Position numbers and translations under genes: made by a program
Shown here: in pieces, positions 19,825 to 32,417 of the stretch
Layout of the letters: each line of letters begins with the position of its first letter
Position numbering within the stretch: the first letter of the stretch is position 1
DNA from: Rubrobacter sp.
Lineage (GTDB): Bacteria > Chloroflexota > Chloroflexia > Thermobaculales > Thermobaculaceae
Assembly: GCA_016781735.1 (NCBI GenBank)
Contig: JADDPT010000050.1
Span: 1 to 32,417, forward strand
DNA: 32,417 nucleotides
Direction of reading: 5' to 3'
Notes under the pieces: generated by a model
Databases searched by the model: none
What the model was told of the DNA's origin: nothing
The model's input: the letters and a program-made list of their open reading frames with translations, nothing else

Positions 19825-20058
19825 TTGGGAGTAGACCGCTCTACATTGCGGGCGTTCGCACTGGCGACTCAGATGGGGTTCTCCATCGCAGTCCCGCTGG
19901 TGGCAGGGGTCGCTGGTGGTCTATTCCTGGACGACAGGCTCGGCACAAAGCCCATCTTTCTGATTGTGGGTATTCTTCTCGGCCTGGTACTTGCTACCTT
20001 CACACTCTACAAACTCGTCTCTTTCCGCACGTCGAGGGACAGCAGGAACGGAACGTAA
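19825..20058 (+). CDS. atpI: AtpZ/AtpI family protein
   Basis: 77 aa, two TM helices, VPLVAGVAGGLFLDDRLGTKPIFLIVGILLGLVLATFTLYKLV; first gene of atp operon; TTG start. Confidence 0.85.
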   Translation: MGVDRSTLRAFALATQMGFSIAVPLVAGVAGGLFLDDRLGTKPIFLIVGILLGLVLATFTLYKLVSFRTSRDSRNGT

Positions 20059-20085
20059 ATGGACAACGTACGGGAGCCGCGCTAG

Positions 20086-21045
20086 ATGTCACTAACGACC
20101 GCTTACCTGGGCCTTGTCAACTCGCCCGTAGGACGCATCCTCCTCCAGGAGGAAGAGGGCGAGGATACTCTACTCGGAACCCCGTATCACAGGCCCGGGC
20201 CGGCGCCCGAAGAGTTGTTCACCATCGGCCCCCTGCACATCACAAACTCGATGCTCACGACGGTGCTGGTGGTGCTGCTCGTCTCCGCACTGGCCTTCTG
20301 GATGTCGCGTGGCTTGAAGCTGATTCCGGGCAGGCGGCAGAACCTCCTGGAGAGCGTAATCGAAGGGCTGCTCGGCCTAGTTGAGGGAGCGGCTGGCAGG
20401 CGGGTCGGACGCATAATCTTCCCGCTGATCGGCACCCTCTTCATATACATCCTAGTAGCCAACTGGTTCGCACTGCTACCCGGAATAGGCACGATCACGT
20501 GGCACACCCACGGTCACGATTACCCGCTGCTGCGAGCGCCTAACGCGGACTACAACATGACACTGGCGATGGCGCTGCTGACGATAGTGATAGTGCAGGT
20601 CGCCGGCTTTGCCGCTCACGGCTTCTTTGGTCACCTGAAGGAGTACTTCATCAAGACCGGTCCGGTGCGCATATTGCCGAATCCGCTCACCATCATCGAC
20701 GAGTTCGCGCGGGTACTCTCGCTCTCCGTGCGACTCTTCGCGAACGTGTTCGCGGGCGAGGTGCTGGTGACCGTGATGCTCGCGTTGTCGTATGTCGCGG
20801 TCACCACGTTTATCGGGTTCTTCTTCGCCGCTGCCGTCCCGTCGCTGTTCCTTGCGTTGGAGATATTCTTCGGTTTGATCCAGGCGCTGGTGTTCGCGCT
20901 CCTCTCTCTCATCTACATCACTCTCGCGGTAGGGGGACACGGCGACGACCACGGTGCGGATCACTCGACGGAGGAGTACGCCGCCGGCACCGAGCACATG
21001 GATACACGCACGCCCATCATGCAGGAGCGTATTCCGGGGACGTAA
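20086..21045 (+). CDS. atpB: F0F1 ATP synthase subunit a
   Basis: EFARVLSLSVRLFANVFAGEVLV and FFGLIQALVFALLSLIYITLAV; N-terminal acidic module and His/Asp-rich C-tail. Confidence 0.97.
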   Translation: MSLTTAYLGLVNSPVGRILLQEEEGEDTLLGTPYHRPGPAPEELFTIGPLHITNSMLTTVLVVLLVSALAFWMSRGLKLIPGRRQNLLESVIEGLLGLVEGAAGRRVGRIIFPLIGTLFIYILVANWFALLPGIGTITWHTHGHDYPLLRAPNADYNMTLAMALLTIVIVQVAGFAAHGFFGHLKEYFIKTGPVRILPNPLTIIDEFARVLSLSVRLFANVFAGEVLVTVMLALSYVAVTTFIGFFFAAAVPSLFLALEIFFGLIQALVFALLSLIYITLAVGGHGDDHGADHSTEEYAAGTEHMDTRTPIMQERIPGT

Positions 21046-21096
21046 GGCCCCGGCGCGCACAAAACTCACCACAAGCAAACAGAGGAGGGCTAGTAG

Positions 21097-21411
<315 letters not shown>

Positions 21412-21434
21412 GTTCGTTTGCCTCGGTGGGAGTT

Positions 21435-21468
21435 CTCCGGGGGCGGCCAACGGGACCGCCCCCTGGAG
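21435..21468 (+). other. Intercistronic stem-loop between atpE and atpF
   Basis: CTCCGGGGGCGG-ccaacggga-CCGCCCCCtGGAG, 12-bp stem with one bulged T, no U-tract. Confidence 0.7.
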
Positions 21469-21516
21469 CGTATGAGGAACATTGATATGAAGCCAGCTTT
21501 TCGGGAGCCGCGATAG

Positions 21517-22131
21517 ATGTCTGCTGCAGACGCTTTACTGGGATACATAAGCTCGCCACTGGCGGCGATCCTCGCGCAGGAGGAGGAAGGAGGGGGCCTC
21601 CTCGGAGCCCTCGGTGTGAACCTGTTCTCCTTTCTGTGGCAGCTATTTGCGTTCCTTGTCCTGCTCTTTGTGCTCCGAAAGTATGCCTACCGCCCAGTAA
21701 TGAATATGCTCGACGAGCGTGCCAATCGGATACGCAACAGCATGGAGACCGCCGAGCGGGTACAGCGCGAGATGGCTGAGATGGAGCAGCGCTCACGCCA
21801 GATGTTGGAACAGTCGAGGCGCGAGAGCCAGGCGGTCATCACTCAGGCTCAACAGACGGCCGAACGCATACAGGCTCAGGCTCAGGAGAGCGCCCGCAAC
21901 CAGGCCAATGAGATCGTTTCTCGCGCGCAGGTCGAGATCAACAGGGAGCGAGTCGAAGCGATGGCACAGCTACGGCGAGAGGTGGCCGACTTGGCTATTA
22001 CCGCTGCCAGCAGGGTCGTCAGGCGGGAGCTCGACCCACAGACCCACATCAGGCTCATCAACGAAACGCTTGCCGAGAGTGGCGCTACGCACGGCAATGG
22101 CGTTCAGGATGGAGGTCGGCCCCTTGCCTAG
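21517..22131 (+). CDS. atpF: F0F1 ATP synthase subunit b
   Basis: LGVNLFSFLWQLFAFLVLLFVLRKYAYRPVMNMLDERANRIRNSMETAERV. Confidence 0.95.
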   Translation: MSAADALLGYISSPLAAILAQEEEGGGLLGALGVNLFSFLWQLFAFLVLLFVLRKYAYRPVMNMLDERANRIRNSMETAERVQREMAEMEQRSRQMLEQSRRESQAVITQAQQTAERIQAQAQESARNQANEIVSRAQVEINRERVEAMAQLRREVADLAITAASRVVRRELDPQTHIRLINETLAESGATHGNGVQDGGRPLA

Positions 22132-22657
22132 GGCAGGCGCCAGTGCTCGCCGGTACGCACAAGCAGCCTTCGAGCTTGGGCGCGAGAAAGGCAACCTTCA
22201 GAGCTGGCAGGATGACATCGAGCTGATGGCCGCCGTCTTCGAGGATCGTCAGGTGCGCGCCTACTTCGGTGATCCCAAGCGACGCGCAGTCGAGAAGAAG
22301 GATTCCGCCCGCAGGATGTTCGAGGGCAGAGTCCAGCCGGAGACACTCAACCTGCTGCTCCTGCTAACCGAGCGAGGCCGTGCAGTTCTACTGCCTGATG
22401 TCAAGCAGAGGTTCGATATGTTCGTGCGCGAGGAACTCGGTCTCGTGGTCGCCCAGGTCACAACTGCTATACCCGTGGATGACGCAGAGAGGGATCGGAT
22501 AGCGTTGGAGTTGGGACGCCTCACCGGCAAGCGGGTGCAGGTCGAGACGACTGTTGATCCTCAGATTATCGGTGGGCTCATTGCCCGCGTAGGCGACAAG
22601 CTAATAGACGGCAGCGTGCGCACCTCGCTGCTGCAACTGCGTCAGCACATTACATAA
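22124..22657 (+). CDS. atpH: F0F1 ATP synthase subunit delta
   Basis: ASARRYAQAAFELGREKGNLQSWQDDIELM ... GGLIARVGDKLIDGSVRTSLLQLRQHI. TTG 22124 has GGAGGT 7 nt upstream; ATG 22109 is the alternative. ORF-track start 21719 is inside atpF. Confidence 0.92.
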   Translation: MPRAGASARRYAQAAFELGREKGNLQSWQDDIELMAAVFEDRQVRAYFGDPKRRAVEKKDSARRMFEGRVQPETLNLLLLLTERGRAVLLPDVKQRFDMFVREELGLVVAQVTTAIPVDDAERDRIALELGRLTGKRVQVETTVDPQIIGGLIARVGDKLIDGSVRTSLLQLRQHIT

Positions 22658-22697
22658 CTCAGCAAGCAGGCTGGATGAGCCACTGGGGGAGAATTAG

Positions 22698-24224
22698 ATG
22701 GCTATACGAACCGACGAAATAACCTCGATCATAAAGAGTCAGATAGCGAGCTACGAGCAGCCTCTTACGACCGTGGATGTCGGGACGGTTGTTGAGGTGG
22801 GTGATGGCATCGCCCGAGTCTTCGGCATGTCAGGAGTCCGCGCGGCCGAGATTGTGGAGTTCGAGAACGGTGTGTCCGGGCTCGCGCTCAACCTGGAAGA
22901 GGAGAGCGTCGGCGTGGTGGTCCTCGGTCCGTATACGGGCATTGAGGAGGGCGACCAGGTGCGCTCGACCGGGCGCATCATTGACGTACCGGTGGGGGAT
23001 GCGCTGATCGGCCGCGTGGTAGATGCGCTCGGCAACCCGCTCGACGGCAAGGGACCGATTCGAACGACGAGCCGCCGCGTGGTCGAACGAGTAGCGCCGG
23101 GTGTTATCGTGCGCAAGAGCGTGACTACTCCCGTCCAGACCGGCATAAAGGCGATAGACGCGATGACACCGATAGGCCGTGGTCAGCGTGAGCTGATCAT
23201 CGGTGACCGGCAGACCGGGAAGAGCGCGATCGTGCTGGACACGATCATGAACCAGAAGGGCAAGGACCTGATCTGCATTTACGTCGCCATCGGGCAGAAG
23301 AGCTCGAAGGTAGCGCAGATCGTCGCCACATTGGAAGAGTACGGCGCGATGGACCACACGATCGTGGTGTCGGCCTCCGCTGACGCCCCTGCGCCGCTGC
23401 AGTACCTATCGGCGTACGCGGGCTGTGCAATGGGTGAGGAGTTCATGGAACAGGGTAAGGACGCCCTGATCGTGTACGACGACCTGTCGAAGCATGCTGC
23501 GGCGTACCGCGAGATCTCGCTGCTGCTCCGCCGACCGCCCGGACGTGAAGCGTACCCCGGGGACGTTTTTTACCTGCACTCACGGCTCCTTGAGCGCGCC
23601 GCCCGCCTCAATGAGGAGAACGGCGGAGGTAGCTTGACCGCCCTGCCGATCATCGAGACTCAGGCGAACGACGTGTCCGCGTACATCCCCACAAACGTGA
23701 TCTCAATTACGGACGGACAGATCTTCCTCGAGAGCGACCTGTTCTACGCGGGCGTCCGCCCGGCCATCAACGTAGGGCTGTCCGTCTCACGCGTGGGTGG
23801 CGCGGCGCAGACCAAGGCGATGAAGCAGGTGGCGGGCCGCGTGCGCCTCGACCTCTCTCAGTACCGCGAGCTAGCCGCGTTCGCACAGTTTGGCTCTGAC
23901 CTGGACAAGCAGACGCGCTCGCAGCTTGAGCGCGGGCAGCGGACCGTGGAGATCCTCAAGCAGCCTCAGTACGCGCCCGTGCCGGTGGAAGAGCAGGTCA
24001 TGATCATCTACGCAGTCACCAACGGCCTGCTCGATGACGTGCCAGTCGAGAGCATCCGTGACTTCGAATCGAAGCTGGGCGACTACATGCGCTCCGCACA
24101 CCTGGAGCTCATGAGCACCATCCGCGACCAGGGAGCTCTCAATGATGACCTGGTCGGCCAGCTTCGTAGCGCGATTGAAGAGTTCAAGCAGGGTTATCAG
24201 CCCGAGCAGGCGACGGCCGTCTAG
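22698..24224 (+). CDS. atpA: F0F1 ATP synthase subunit alpha
   Basis: [51 protein letters not shown]. Confidence 0.99.
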   Translation: MAIRTDEITSIIKSQIASYEQPLTTVDVGTVVEVGDGIARVFGMSGVRAAEIVEFENGVSGLALNLEEESVGVVVLGPYTGIEEGDQVRSTGRIIDVPVGDALIGRVVDALGNPLDGKGPIRTTSRRVVERVAPGVIVRKSVTTPVQTGIKAIDAMTPIGRGQRELIIGDRQTGKSAIVLDTIMNQKGKDLICIYVAIGQKSSKVAQIVATLEEYGAMDHTIVVSASADAPAPLQYLSAYAGCAMGEEFMEQGKDALIVYDDLSKHAAAYREISLLLRRPPGREAYPGDVFYLHSRLLERAARLNEENGGGSLTALPIIETQANDVSAYIPTNVISITDGQIFLESDLFYAGVRPAINVGLSVSRVGGAAQTKAMKQVAGRVRLDLSQYRELAAFAQFGSDLDKQTRSQLERGQRTVEILKQPQYAPVPVEEQVMIIYAVTNGLLDDVPVESIRDFESKLGDYMRSAHLELMSTIRDQGALNDDLVGQLRSAIEEFKQGYQPEQATAV

Positions 24225-24259
24225 GACGTCGCTACCGGGGTGATACGGGGAGGTAGTCG

Positions 24260-26598
<2,339 letters not shown>

Positions 26599-26631
26599 GT
26601 CGAGCCAGGACCGCGCGTATCAGGTACTCTT

Positions 26632-26662
26632 GCAGGGGGCGGGTCCAGGATCCGTCCCCTGC
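26632..26662 (+). other. Stem-loop between atpD and atpC
   Basis: GCAGGGGGCGG-gtccaggat-CCGTCCCCTGC, 11-bp stem with one GU pair; followed only by CCTTTC. Confidence 0.65.
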
Positions 26663-26809
26663 CCTTTCACGGGGGCAAAGACGGATCGCGCGTGGTTTCC
26701 GTTCTGGCTGCCTGCTAGAATTGGCGGGTCGAGACGTGGGGAACAGCGTTTGGGATCTCATGCAGGGCGATGAGACGGTCAACATAAGCAGTTCGTGGGA
26801 GGGACATAG

Positions 26810-27235
26810 ATGCCGCTGCAGCTGCAAGTAGTTACCGCGGAGCGCGTGGTGTACGAGGACGAGGTGGACATGGTGGTCGCGCCGAGCCTAGAAGGCACGG
26901 TCGGGATCCTGCCGCGCCACGCGCCGCTGATGAGTGTGCTGGGAATCGGCGAGCTTCGCATCAAGAAGGGTGCCGAGGAGACGCCACTAGCCATAGGCGG
27001 TGGCTTCATGGAAGTGCTCGATGACCGTGTGACCGTGTTGGCGGACAGCGCTGAGCGCGCGGACGAGATAGACGTGCAGCGTGCCGAGGAAGCTCAGCTA
27101 CGTGCCGAGCGGCTCCGGGCGGAGGGTGCGCCGGCCGACCCGGCGATAATGGAGGCAGCTCTGCGCCGGGCTCAGGTTCGCCTCAAGGTTGCCCGCAGGC
27201 GCCGGAACGTGCGTGGCGGTCAGCCAACCCCGTAG
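26810..27235 (+). CDS. atpC: F0F1 ATP synthase subunit epsilon
   Basis: LQVVTAERVVYEDEVDMVVAPSLEGTVGILPRHAPLMSVLGIGELRIKKG. Confidence 0.96.
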   Translation: MPLQLQVVTAERVVYEDEVDMVVAPSLEGTVGILPRHAPLMSVLGIGELRIKKGAEETPLAIGGGFMEVLDDRVTVLADSAERADEIDVQRAEEAQLRAERLRAEGAPADPAIMEAALRRAQVRLKVARRRRNVRGGQPTP

Positions 27236-27329
27236 TAGCTATGGGCAGAATTCAGCACGCCCGATAACCCTGCCGCCGCTCGGTACGCTGGCGCGCAGCA
27301 ATTACCCTTTCCGTATTGGAGTGTAGTAC

Positions 27330-28337
27330 TTGATCTTTTCCAAGCGAATCGGCATAGACCTGGGGACCGCAAACGTGCTCGTCTTCACCAAGGGAAAGGG
27401 CATCATCCTCAACGAACCTTCGGTGGTCGCGATAAGCACTAAGGACGGCTCGATAAAGGCCGTTGGCGCGGAGGCCCGTGACATGCTGGGGCGCACTCCG
27501 GAGACCATCGAGGTCATACGTCCCATGAAGAACGGGGTGATAGCGGACTACGTGATCACCGAGCAGATGTTGCGCTACTTCATCAGCAAGGCGGCGGGCC
27601 GCTTCTCGCTCGGGGGTCCCGAGGTAATGATCTGCATCCCGGCGGGCGTGACCACGGTCGAGATGCGCGCGGTACGCGACGCGGCCCTCAATGCAGGCGC
27701 AAAGCACGCATGGCTGATCCGCGAGCCGCTCGCCGCTGCCATCGGGGCGGATGTCCCGGTAGCCTCGCCCAGTGGCAACCTCGTGATTGATGTCGGAGGC
27801 GGCACCACTGAGGTGGCGGTAATTGCACTGAATGGCATCGTCGTCGGCGCGTCTGTACGTGTTGGCGGCAACCGCATAGACGACGAGATCGCGAACTACA
27901 TGAAGCGCAAGTACAGCCTGATGGTAGGCGACCGCACCGCCGAGGAGATCAAGATCACCATAGGTAGCGCGATCCGCACGGAGGATAACGCTGCCATGGA
28001 GGTGCGCGGACGGGACCAGGTGTCCGGCCTTCCCCGCACGGTTACCGTGCACTCGCACGAGATTACTGATGCAATGCGGGACCCGCTAAACAGCATCCTC
28101 GGCGCCGTTCAGACTGTGCTCGAGGATACGCCTCCCGAACTGGCTTCCGACATCATTGATAAGGGGATGGTGCTTACAGGGGGTGGTGCGCTGCTCCGCA
28201 ACCTCGACCAACTCCTTTCTCGTGCGACAGGAGTGCCGTGCACCATCGCGGAGAACCCGCTGAACTGCGTCGCGATCGGCACAGGCATTGCGCTCGAGCA
28301 CCTGGATATCTTGCGCGATAGCCTCTCGGATGAGTAA
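27330..28337 (+). CDS. mreB: Rod shape-determining protein MreB
   Basis: [70 protein letters not shown] start. Confidence 0.97.
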   Translation: MIFSKRIGIDLGTANVLVFTKGKGIILNEPSVVAISTKDGSIKAVGAEARDMLGRTPETIEVIRPMKNGVIADYVITEQMLRYFISKAAGRFSLGGPEVMICIPAGVTTVEMRAVRDAALNAGAKHAWLIREPLAAAIGADVPVASPSGNLVIDVGGGTTEVAVIALNGIVVGASVRVGGNRIDDEIANYMKRKYSLMVGDRTAEEIKITIGSAIRTEDNAAMEVRGRDQVSGLPRTVTVHSHEITDAMRDPLNSILGAVQTVLEDTPPELASDIIDKGMVLTGGGALLRNLDQLLSRATGVPCTIAENPLNCVAIGTGIALEHLDILRDSLSDE

Positions 28338-28364
28338 GGTGATTCGAGGTATATCGATGCCCGT

Positions 28365-29504
28365 GTGCAGGACAGGAGCAGCGTGCTCTCGCTGAACACC
28401 GCCGGAACCGCCCGTTGGAAGCACTTCGACTGGGTGATGCTGGCGGCCACCCTCATGATCGCCGGCTTCGGGCTGATGATGATATACAGCGCGACGAGCG
28501 AGCCTGGCGCCTTCGCCCCCAGTTCATTTGTCATCAAGCAAGCGGTGTATCTCTTGGTCGGCCTCCTGCTCATGGCCGTGCTCGCATCCGTGGACTACAG
28601 GTTCCTGGCGAACTGGGCCCCGTACATGTACGTAGCGACGCTGGCGCTACTTGCGCTCGTGTACGTTGTCGGCACGGAGGTGTACGGCTCGACGCGGTGG
28701 ATATACTTCGGGCCGGTGCCGCTGCAGCCTAGCGAGCCTGCGAAGCTGTTTATGGTGCTCGTGCTTGCCCGGTTACTTTCTGAGAAGCCGCGGTCCCAGT
28801 CCTCGCTGTTTCGCTTCCTCGCCTCCATCGTGGTCGTCGGCGCCCCGCTCCTGCTGGTGTTCGGACAACCGGACCTCGGCACGTCGCTCGTGTTGGGCAC
28901 GGTCTGGCTTGCCATCGCGCTTGTATCCGGTACGCGCCTGAAGTATTTCCTCTGGTTGGCGGTGCTTAGCGTCCCTCTGGGAATCGTCAGCTGGCTCTAC
29001 GTGCTCAAGCCATATCAGATCGCACGCGTGCTCGTCTTCCTGAATCCCGATGCCTCGCCGCTCGACGACGGCTACAACATCATCCAGGCCACGATCAGCG
29101 TAGGCGCCGGGGGCCTATCTGGACAAGGGTATATGGAAGGGTCGCAGAGCCAGCTCCACTACCTGCGGGTTCAACATACGGACTTCATTGCATCCGTCAT
29201 AGGCGAGGAGTTTGGCTTCCTTGGAATGCTGGCCCTGCTGCTTGTCTACGGACTGCTGCTCTGGCGGGTGATCCGCGTGGCGGACCTCGCACGCGACAAG
29301 TACGGCGAGCTGATAGCGACCGGTATCGGCGCGATCCTGCTCTTCCAGATATTCGTGAACGTGGGTATGAACGTCAGGTTGATGCCGGTCACGGGCATCC
29401 CGCTGCCTTTTGTATCGTACGGAGGCAGCTCACTCGTTACGTTGCTAGCGGCGCAGGGCGTCCTGCAGAGCATCCTGCTGCGCCACAAGAAGCTCAACCT
29501 GTAG
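28365..29504 (+). CDS. rodA: FtsW/RodA/SpoVE family SEDS protein, probably RodA
   Basis: FDWVMLAATLMIAGFGLMMIYSAT; FGQPDLGTSLVLGTVW; RVQHTDFIASVIGEEFGFLGML; VTGIPLPFVSYGGSSLVTLLAAQGVLQSI; adjacent to mreB; GTG start. Confidence 0.9.
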   Translation: MQDRSSVLSLNTAGTARWKHFDWVMLAATLMIAGFGLMMIYSATSEPGAFAPSSFVIKQAVYLLVGLLLMAVLASVDYRFLANWAPYMYVATLALLALVYVVGTEVYGSTRWIYFGPVPLQPSEPAKLFMVLVLARLLSEKPRSQSSLFRFLASIVVVGAPLLLVFGQPDLGTSLVLGTVWLAIALVSGTRLKYFLWLAVLSVPLGIVSWLYVLKPYQIARVLVFLNPDASPLDDGYNIIQATISVGAGGLSGQGYMEGSQSQLHYLRVQHTDFIASVIGEEFGFLGMLALLLVYGLLLWRVIRVADLARDKYGELIATGIGAILLFQIFVNVGMNVRLMPVTGIPLPFVSYGGSSLVTLLAAQGVLQSILLRHKKLNL

Positions 29505-29554
29505 CCGGGGTATAATCGGTAGCCGCCGCGCTCTTTGGGAAGGACACGCTACGT

Positions 29555-29851
29555 ATGGAACTGACCAGCGAGGAAGTCCAGCATATCGCGATGCTGGCCC
29601 GCATTGGCCTCACGCCTGAGGAGGTGGAGACGTTGCGCTCGCAACTGTCGGGCATCCTCGCCCACGTGAACCAGCTTAATGAGCTCGACACCGAGGCAAT
29701 TCCGCCGACCGCTCAGGTCGTGGCGCTATCTAACGTGTTCGCGGCAGACGAGGTGCGTCCGAGCTTCCCACCGGAGGAGATGCTGGCGAACGCTCCAGAC
29801 CGGGAGGGCAACTCGTTCAAAGTCAAGGCGGTGCTCGGATATGAGACCTAA
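29555..29851 (+). CDS. gatC: Asp-tRNA(Asn)/Glu-tRNA(Gln) amidotransferase subunit C
   Basis: [54 protein letters not shown]; adjacent to gatA. Confidence 0.95.
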   Translation: MELTSEEVQHIAMLARIGLTPEEVETLRSQLSGILAHVNQLNELDTEAIPPTAQVVALSNVFAADEVRPSFPPEEMLANAPDREGNSFKVKAVLGYET

Positions 29852-31322
29852 CAGTTTGACGGACTGCACGGTGGCGGAGTTGCGGACGCTGCTCGACAAC
29901 AGGGAGCTAAGCGCCAAGGATTTGACCCGTGCGTACCTGGACCGAATATCCGACGTGGAAGGTGTACTGCACTCGTATCTAACCGTCACGGAGGAGATCG
30001 CGCTAACCCAGGCCGAGGAAGCGGACTCGCGGATGGCTCAGGGCGAGAAGGGGCCGCTGCTCGGCGTGCCAATGGCGCTCAAGGATCTGCTCTCCACAAA
30101 GGGTATTGAGACCACCTGTGGCTCCCGAATGCTTGCCGGTTACAGGCCGCCGTACGATGCCACCGCGTACAGGAAGTTGCGCGATGCCGGAGCGGTTCTG
30201 CTGGGCAAGCTGAACATGGATGAGTTCGCGATGGGCAGCAGCACCGAGAATTCGGCGTTCGGCGTTACTGCGAATCCGTGGGACTCCTCGACGGTTCCCG
30301 GTGGCAGCAGCGGTGGGTCCGCCGCGGCTGTGGCTGCGGGTGAGACGGCCTTCACGCTTGGAAGCGACACGGGTGGGAGCGTACGCCAGCCGGCTTCGCT
30401 TTGCGGCGTGGTCGGCATGAAGCCTACTTACGGCCGAGTCTCCCGCTTCGGGCTCATTGCGTTCGCTAGCAGCCTCGACCAGATTGGTCCGTTCACCCGC
30501 ACCGTAGAGGACTGCGCCAACGTGCTCTCGGTGATATCCGGGCATGACCCTCTCGACTCTACGAGCGCACCGGTCCCCGTCCCGGACTTCTCCGAGGTGC
30601 TTTCAGCCGACCTTCGGGGTGTGCGCGTGGGCGTGCCTGCCGAGTACTTTGTGGAGGGCGTCGAGCCGGGAGTGGAGAGTGCCGTCAGGGCGGCGATCGA
30701 GCGCCTGCGGGAGCTCGGCGCCGAGATAGTTGACGTGTCGCTGCCGAGCACGGGATATGCCCTTTCTACCTACTACATCATCGCACCCGCCGAGGTATCC
30801 TCGAACCTGAGCCGGTACGACGGCGTGAGGTACGGATACAGGACTACCGAGGGGAATGACCTTATAGATACGTACCTGCGGACTCGGGACCAGGGGTTCG
30901 GACCGGAGGTGAAGCGAAGGGTGATGCTGGGCACGTACGCGCTCTCCGCCGGCTACTACGACGCTTACTACGTGAAAGCCCAGAAGGTCCGCACGCTCAT
31001 CAAGCAGGAGTTCGACCGCGCATTTGAAAAGTGCGACGTTATCGTGACGCCCACGAGCCCGAGCGTTGCGTTCCCCTTGGGCTCGCGCACGCAGGACCCG
31101 CTGTCAATGTACCTCGCGGACCTGTTCACAATACCGGCGAACATGGCGGGCATACCTGGCATCAGCGTGCCTTGCGGCTTCTCGGACGGGCTACCCGTGG
31201 GCCTGCAGCTTCTTGGGCGCGCGTTTGATGAGGCCGGTGTCCTGCGGGTAGCCCACGCCTACGAGCGATCCTGCGACTGGCACACCAGACGACCGGAGCC
31301 CACCGCCGCATCTGGTGCTTGA
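29841..31322 (+). CDS. gatA: Asp-tRNA(Asn)/Glu-tRNA(Gln) amidotransferase subunit A
   Basis: [98 protein letters not shown] at 29841 overlaps gatC by 11 nt; ORF-track start 29679 is inside gatC. Confidence 0.97.
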   Translation: MRPNSLTDCTVAELRTLLDNRELSAKDLTRAYLDRISDVEGVLHSYLTVTEEIALTQAEEADSRMAQGEKGPLLGVPMALKDLLSTKGIETTCGSRMLAGYRPPYDATAYRKLRDAGAVLLGKLNMDEFAMGSSTENSAFGVTANPWDSSTVPGGSSGGSAAAVAAGETAFTLGSDTGGSVRQPASLCGVVGMKPTYGRVSRFGLIAFASSLDQIGPFTRTVEDCANVLSVISGHDPLDSTSAPVPVPDFSEVLSADLRGVRVGVPAEYFVEGVEPGVESAVRAAIERLRELGAEIVDVSLPSTGYALSTYYIIAPAEVSSNLSRYDGVRYGYRTTEGNDLIDTYLRTRDQGFGPEVKRRVMLGTYALSAGYYDAYYVKAQKVRTLIKQEFDRAFEKCDVIVTPTSPSVAFPLGSRTQDPLSMYLADLFTIPANMAGIPGISVPCGFSDGLPVGLQLLGRAFDEAGVLRVAHAYERSCDWHTRRPEPTAASGA

Positions 31323-31386
31323 TACCGGCCTCTCACGCGTCTAGTATCGATGGAGTAGTGCCGCCCGCTAGACCGGAGGTTCGCCC

Positions 31387-31803
31387 GTGCTCAATGCAGA
31401 CCTGTTCCGAGACCGACGCAGCCAGCTCTCCAAGGTCGTGCTGCTGCTGTGCGGCTTCTACTTCGCACTCGCGTTCGCCGGTCAGGCCTGGAAGGCGAAG
31501 GGGCTCGGCGAGATGCTCGCGGCGGAGCAGGCCAAGCTCGACTCGCTTGAAGCGCAAAATGCGAAGCTCGAGAACCGGCTCAGCTTTCTCCAGGGCAAGG
31601 GATACGACGCCTACGTCGAGGGCGTGGCTCGCAGCAAGTTGGGCATGGTGAAGAAGGGCGACAAGGCGCTCTTCGTCGTGCCCGACCCAAAGGCTCCGAG
31701 CCGAGAAGCTAAAGCGCCGCTACCAGCGGGCACGGAGACGACACCGAGGCAGTCCCTGCCCGAACCCACCTGGGAGCAGTGGGTTCACGTATTCTTCCCG
31801 TAA
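31387..31803 (+). CDS. Septum formation initiator family protein (FtsB/DivIC-like)
   Basis: Single N-terminal TM followed by coiled coil LAAEQAKLDSLEAQNAKLENRLSFLQGKGYDAYVEGVARSKLGMVKKGDKALFVV; GTG start. Confidence 0.8.
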   Translation: MLNADLFRDRRSQLSKVVLLLCGFYFALAFAGQAWKAKGLGEMLAAEQAKLDSLEAQNAKLENRLSFLQGKGYDAYVEGVARSKLGMVKKGDKALFVVPDPKAPSREAKAPLPAGTETTPRQSLPEPTWEQWVHVFFP

Positions 31804-31812
31804 TTCCCTCCC

Positions 31813-32112
31813 GTGACGCGACTACTGACGCTGCTGCTCGCGATCGTGCCACCCCTGGCACTCGCGGGCGGGAGCGTGCTTACAGTTTGGTCACTACTCC
31901 ACCTGTCGGGACGGAAGTTGTTGCCGGGCGTAGAGCCGGAACACACCATGAGTGCGCTGGCCGCGCTGCTACTGGGGATTACGCTGGCCGGGCTCGGAGG
32001 CACTTACCTGCTGACTGGCGGGGCGACTGGCTACGATCACGTCTACCTGGCGTGGCTAGCTGTAGGCCTGGTGTCGGGCATCCTTGGCGTGTGGAGCGGG
32101 CGGTCCGGATAG
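31813..32112 (+). CDS. Small hypothetical membrane protein (three predicted TM segments)
   Basis: 99 aa, hydrophobic segments LLTLLLAIVPPLALAGGSVLTVWSLL, ALAALLLGITLAGLGGTYLL, VYLAWLAVGLVSGILGVW; GTG start 10 nt after the previous stop. Confidence 0.55.
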   Translation: MTRLLTLLLAIVPPLALAGGSVLTVWSLLHLSGRKLLPGVEPEHTMSALAALLLGITLAGLGGTYLLTGGATGYDHVYLAWLAVGLVSGILGVWSGRSG

Positions 32113-32183
32113 GGCCCGATGATGGTGGCTACTACCGCGCAAGGCATAGCTCTTGCAACCCCGCTGCCCCAGGAGGTGTGAAG

Positions 32184-32417
32184 ATGACTATCAAGGCGAG
32201 CGACGAGTGGAAGGAACACGCCCTCCATCCGGAGAAGTCGGACACGGGCGAGACGCCGGAGTCAATGGCGCCTGCGGAGCGGGCAACCGGCGACCCCGAC
32301 GCGGTTTTCGGTGCCGAGTCGGCGAACCTAGAGCCGGGCGGAGGGATCGCCGGCAGCGGCCAGGGCGGCAACCACGCCAGCGAGCCCCGCACCGACATGC
32401 CCCGACCGAGCACTGCT
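32184..32417 (+). CDS. Hypothetical disordered acidic protein, truncated by window end
   Basis: AGGAGGTG Shine-Dalgarno then ATG; 78 codons open to window end (MTIKASDEWKEHALHPEKSDTGETPESMAPAERATGDPDAVFGAESANLEPGGG...). Confidence 0.55.
   Translation, partial: MTIKASDEWKEHALHPEKSDTGETPESMAPAERATGDPDAVFGAESANLEPGGGIAGSGQGGNHASEPRTDMPRPSTA

Overview
GC-rich bacterial chromosome segment, probably Chloroflexota-like by gene content (inference). It is dominated by housekeeping genes. I see no CRISPR array, rRNA, convincing tRNA or transposase. Left part, mostly minus strand: FAD oxidoreductase, membrane H+-pyrophosphatase (hppA), DUF2723 membrane protein, secF-secD, NDH-2-like dehydrogenase. Middle: gltX, a helicase-associated-domain protein, DUF456 protein, recA-recX, MBL-fold hydrolase, pyrG. 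Right part: complete atp operon (atpI-B-E-F-H-A-G-D-C), then mreB, rodA, gatC-gatA, an FtsB/DivIC-like protein and two small proteins. No wholly new multi-gene system is evident. The points most worth checking are: (1) AtpB and AtpF share a near-identical translation-initiation region and a homologous N-terminal 'SPxxxILxQEEEGxxLLG' module; (2) a TTGTGA-N6-TCACAA palindrome overlaps a well-formed promoter upstream of the atp operon (Rex- or CRP-type); (3) a recA promoter is followed by a LexA-like palindrome and a 13-bp tandem repeat, with an attenuator-like terminator between recA and recX; (4) a perfect consensus promoter and hairpin-rich leader precede secDF; (5) stem-loops follow atpE and atpD, and four of nine atp genes use TTG starts; (6) an MBL-fold protein has HEHPGH in place of HxHxDH.
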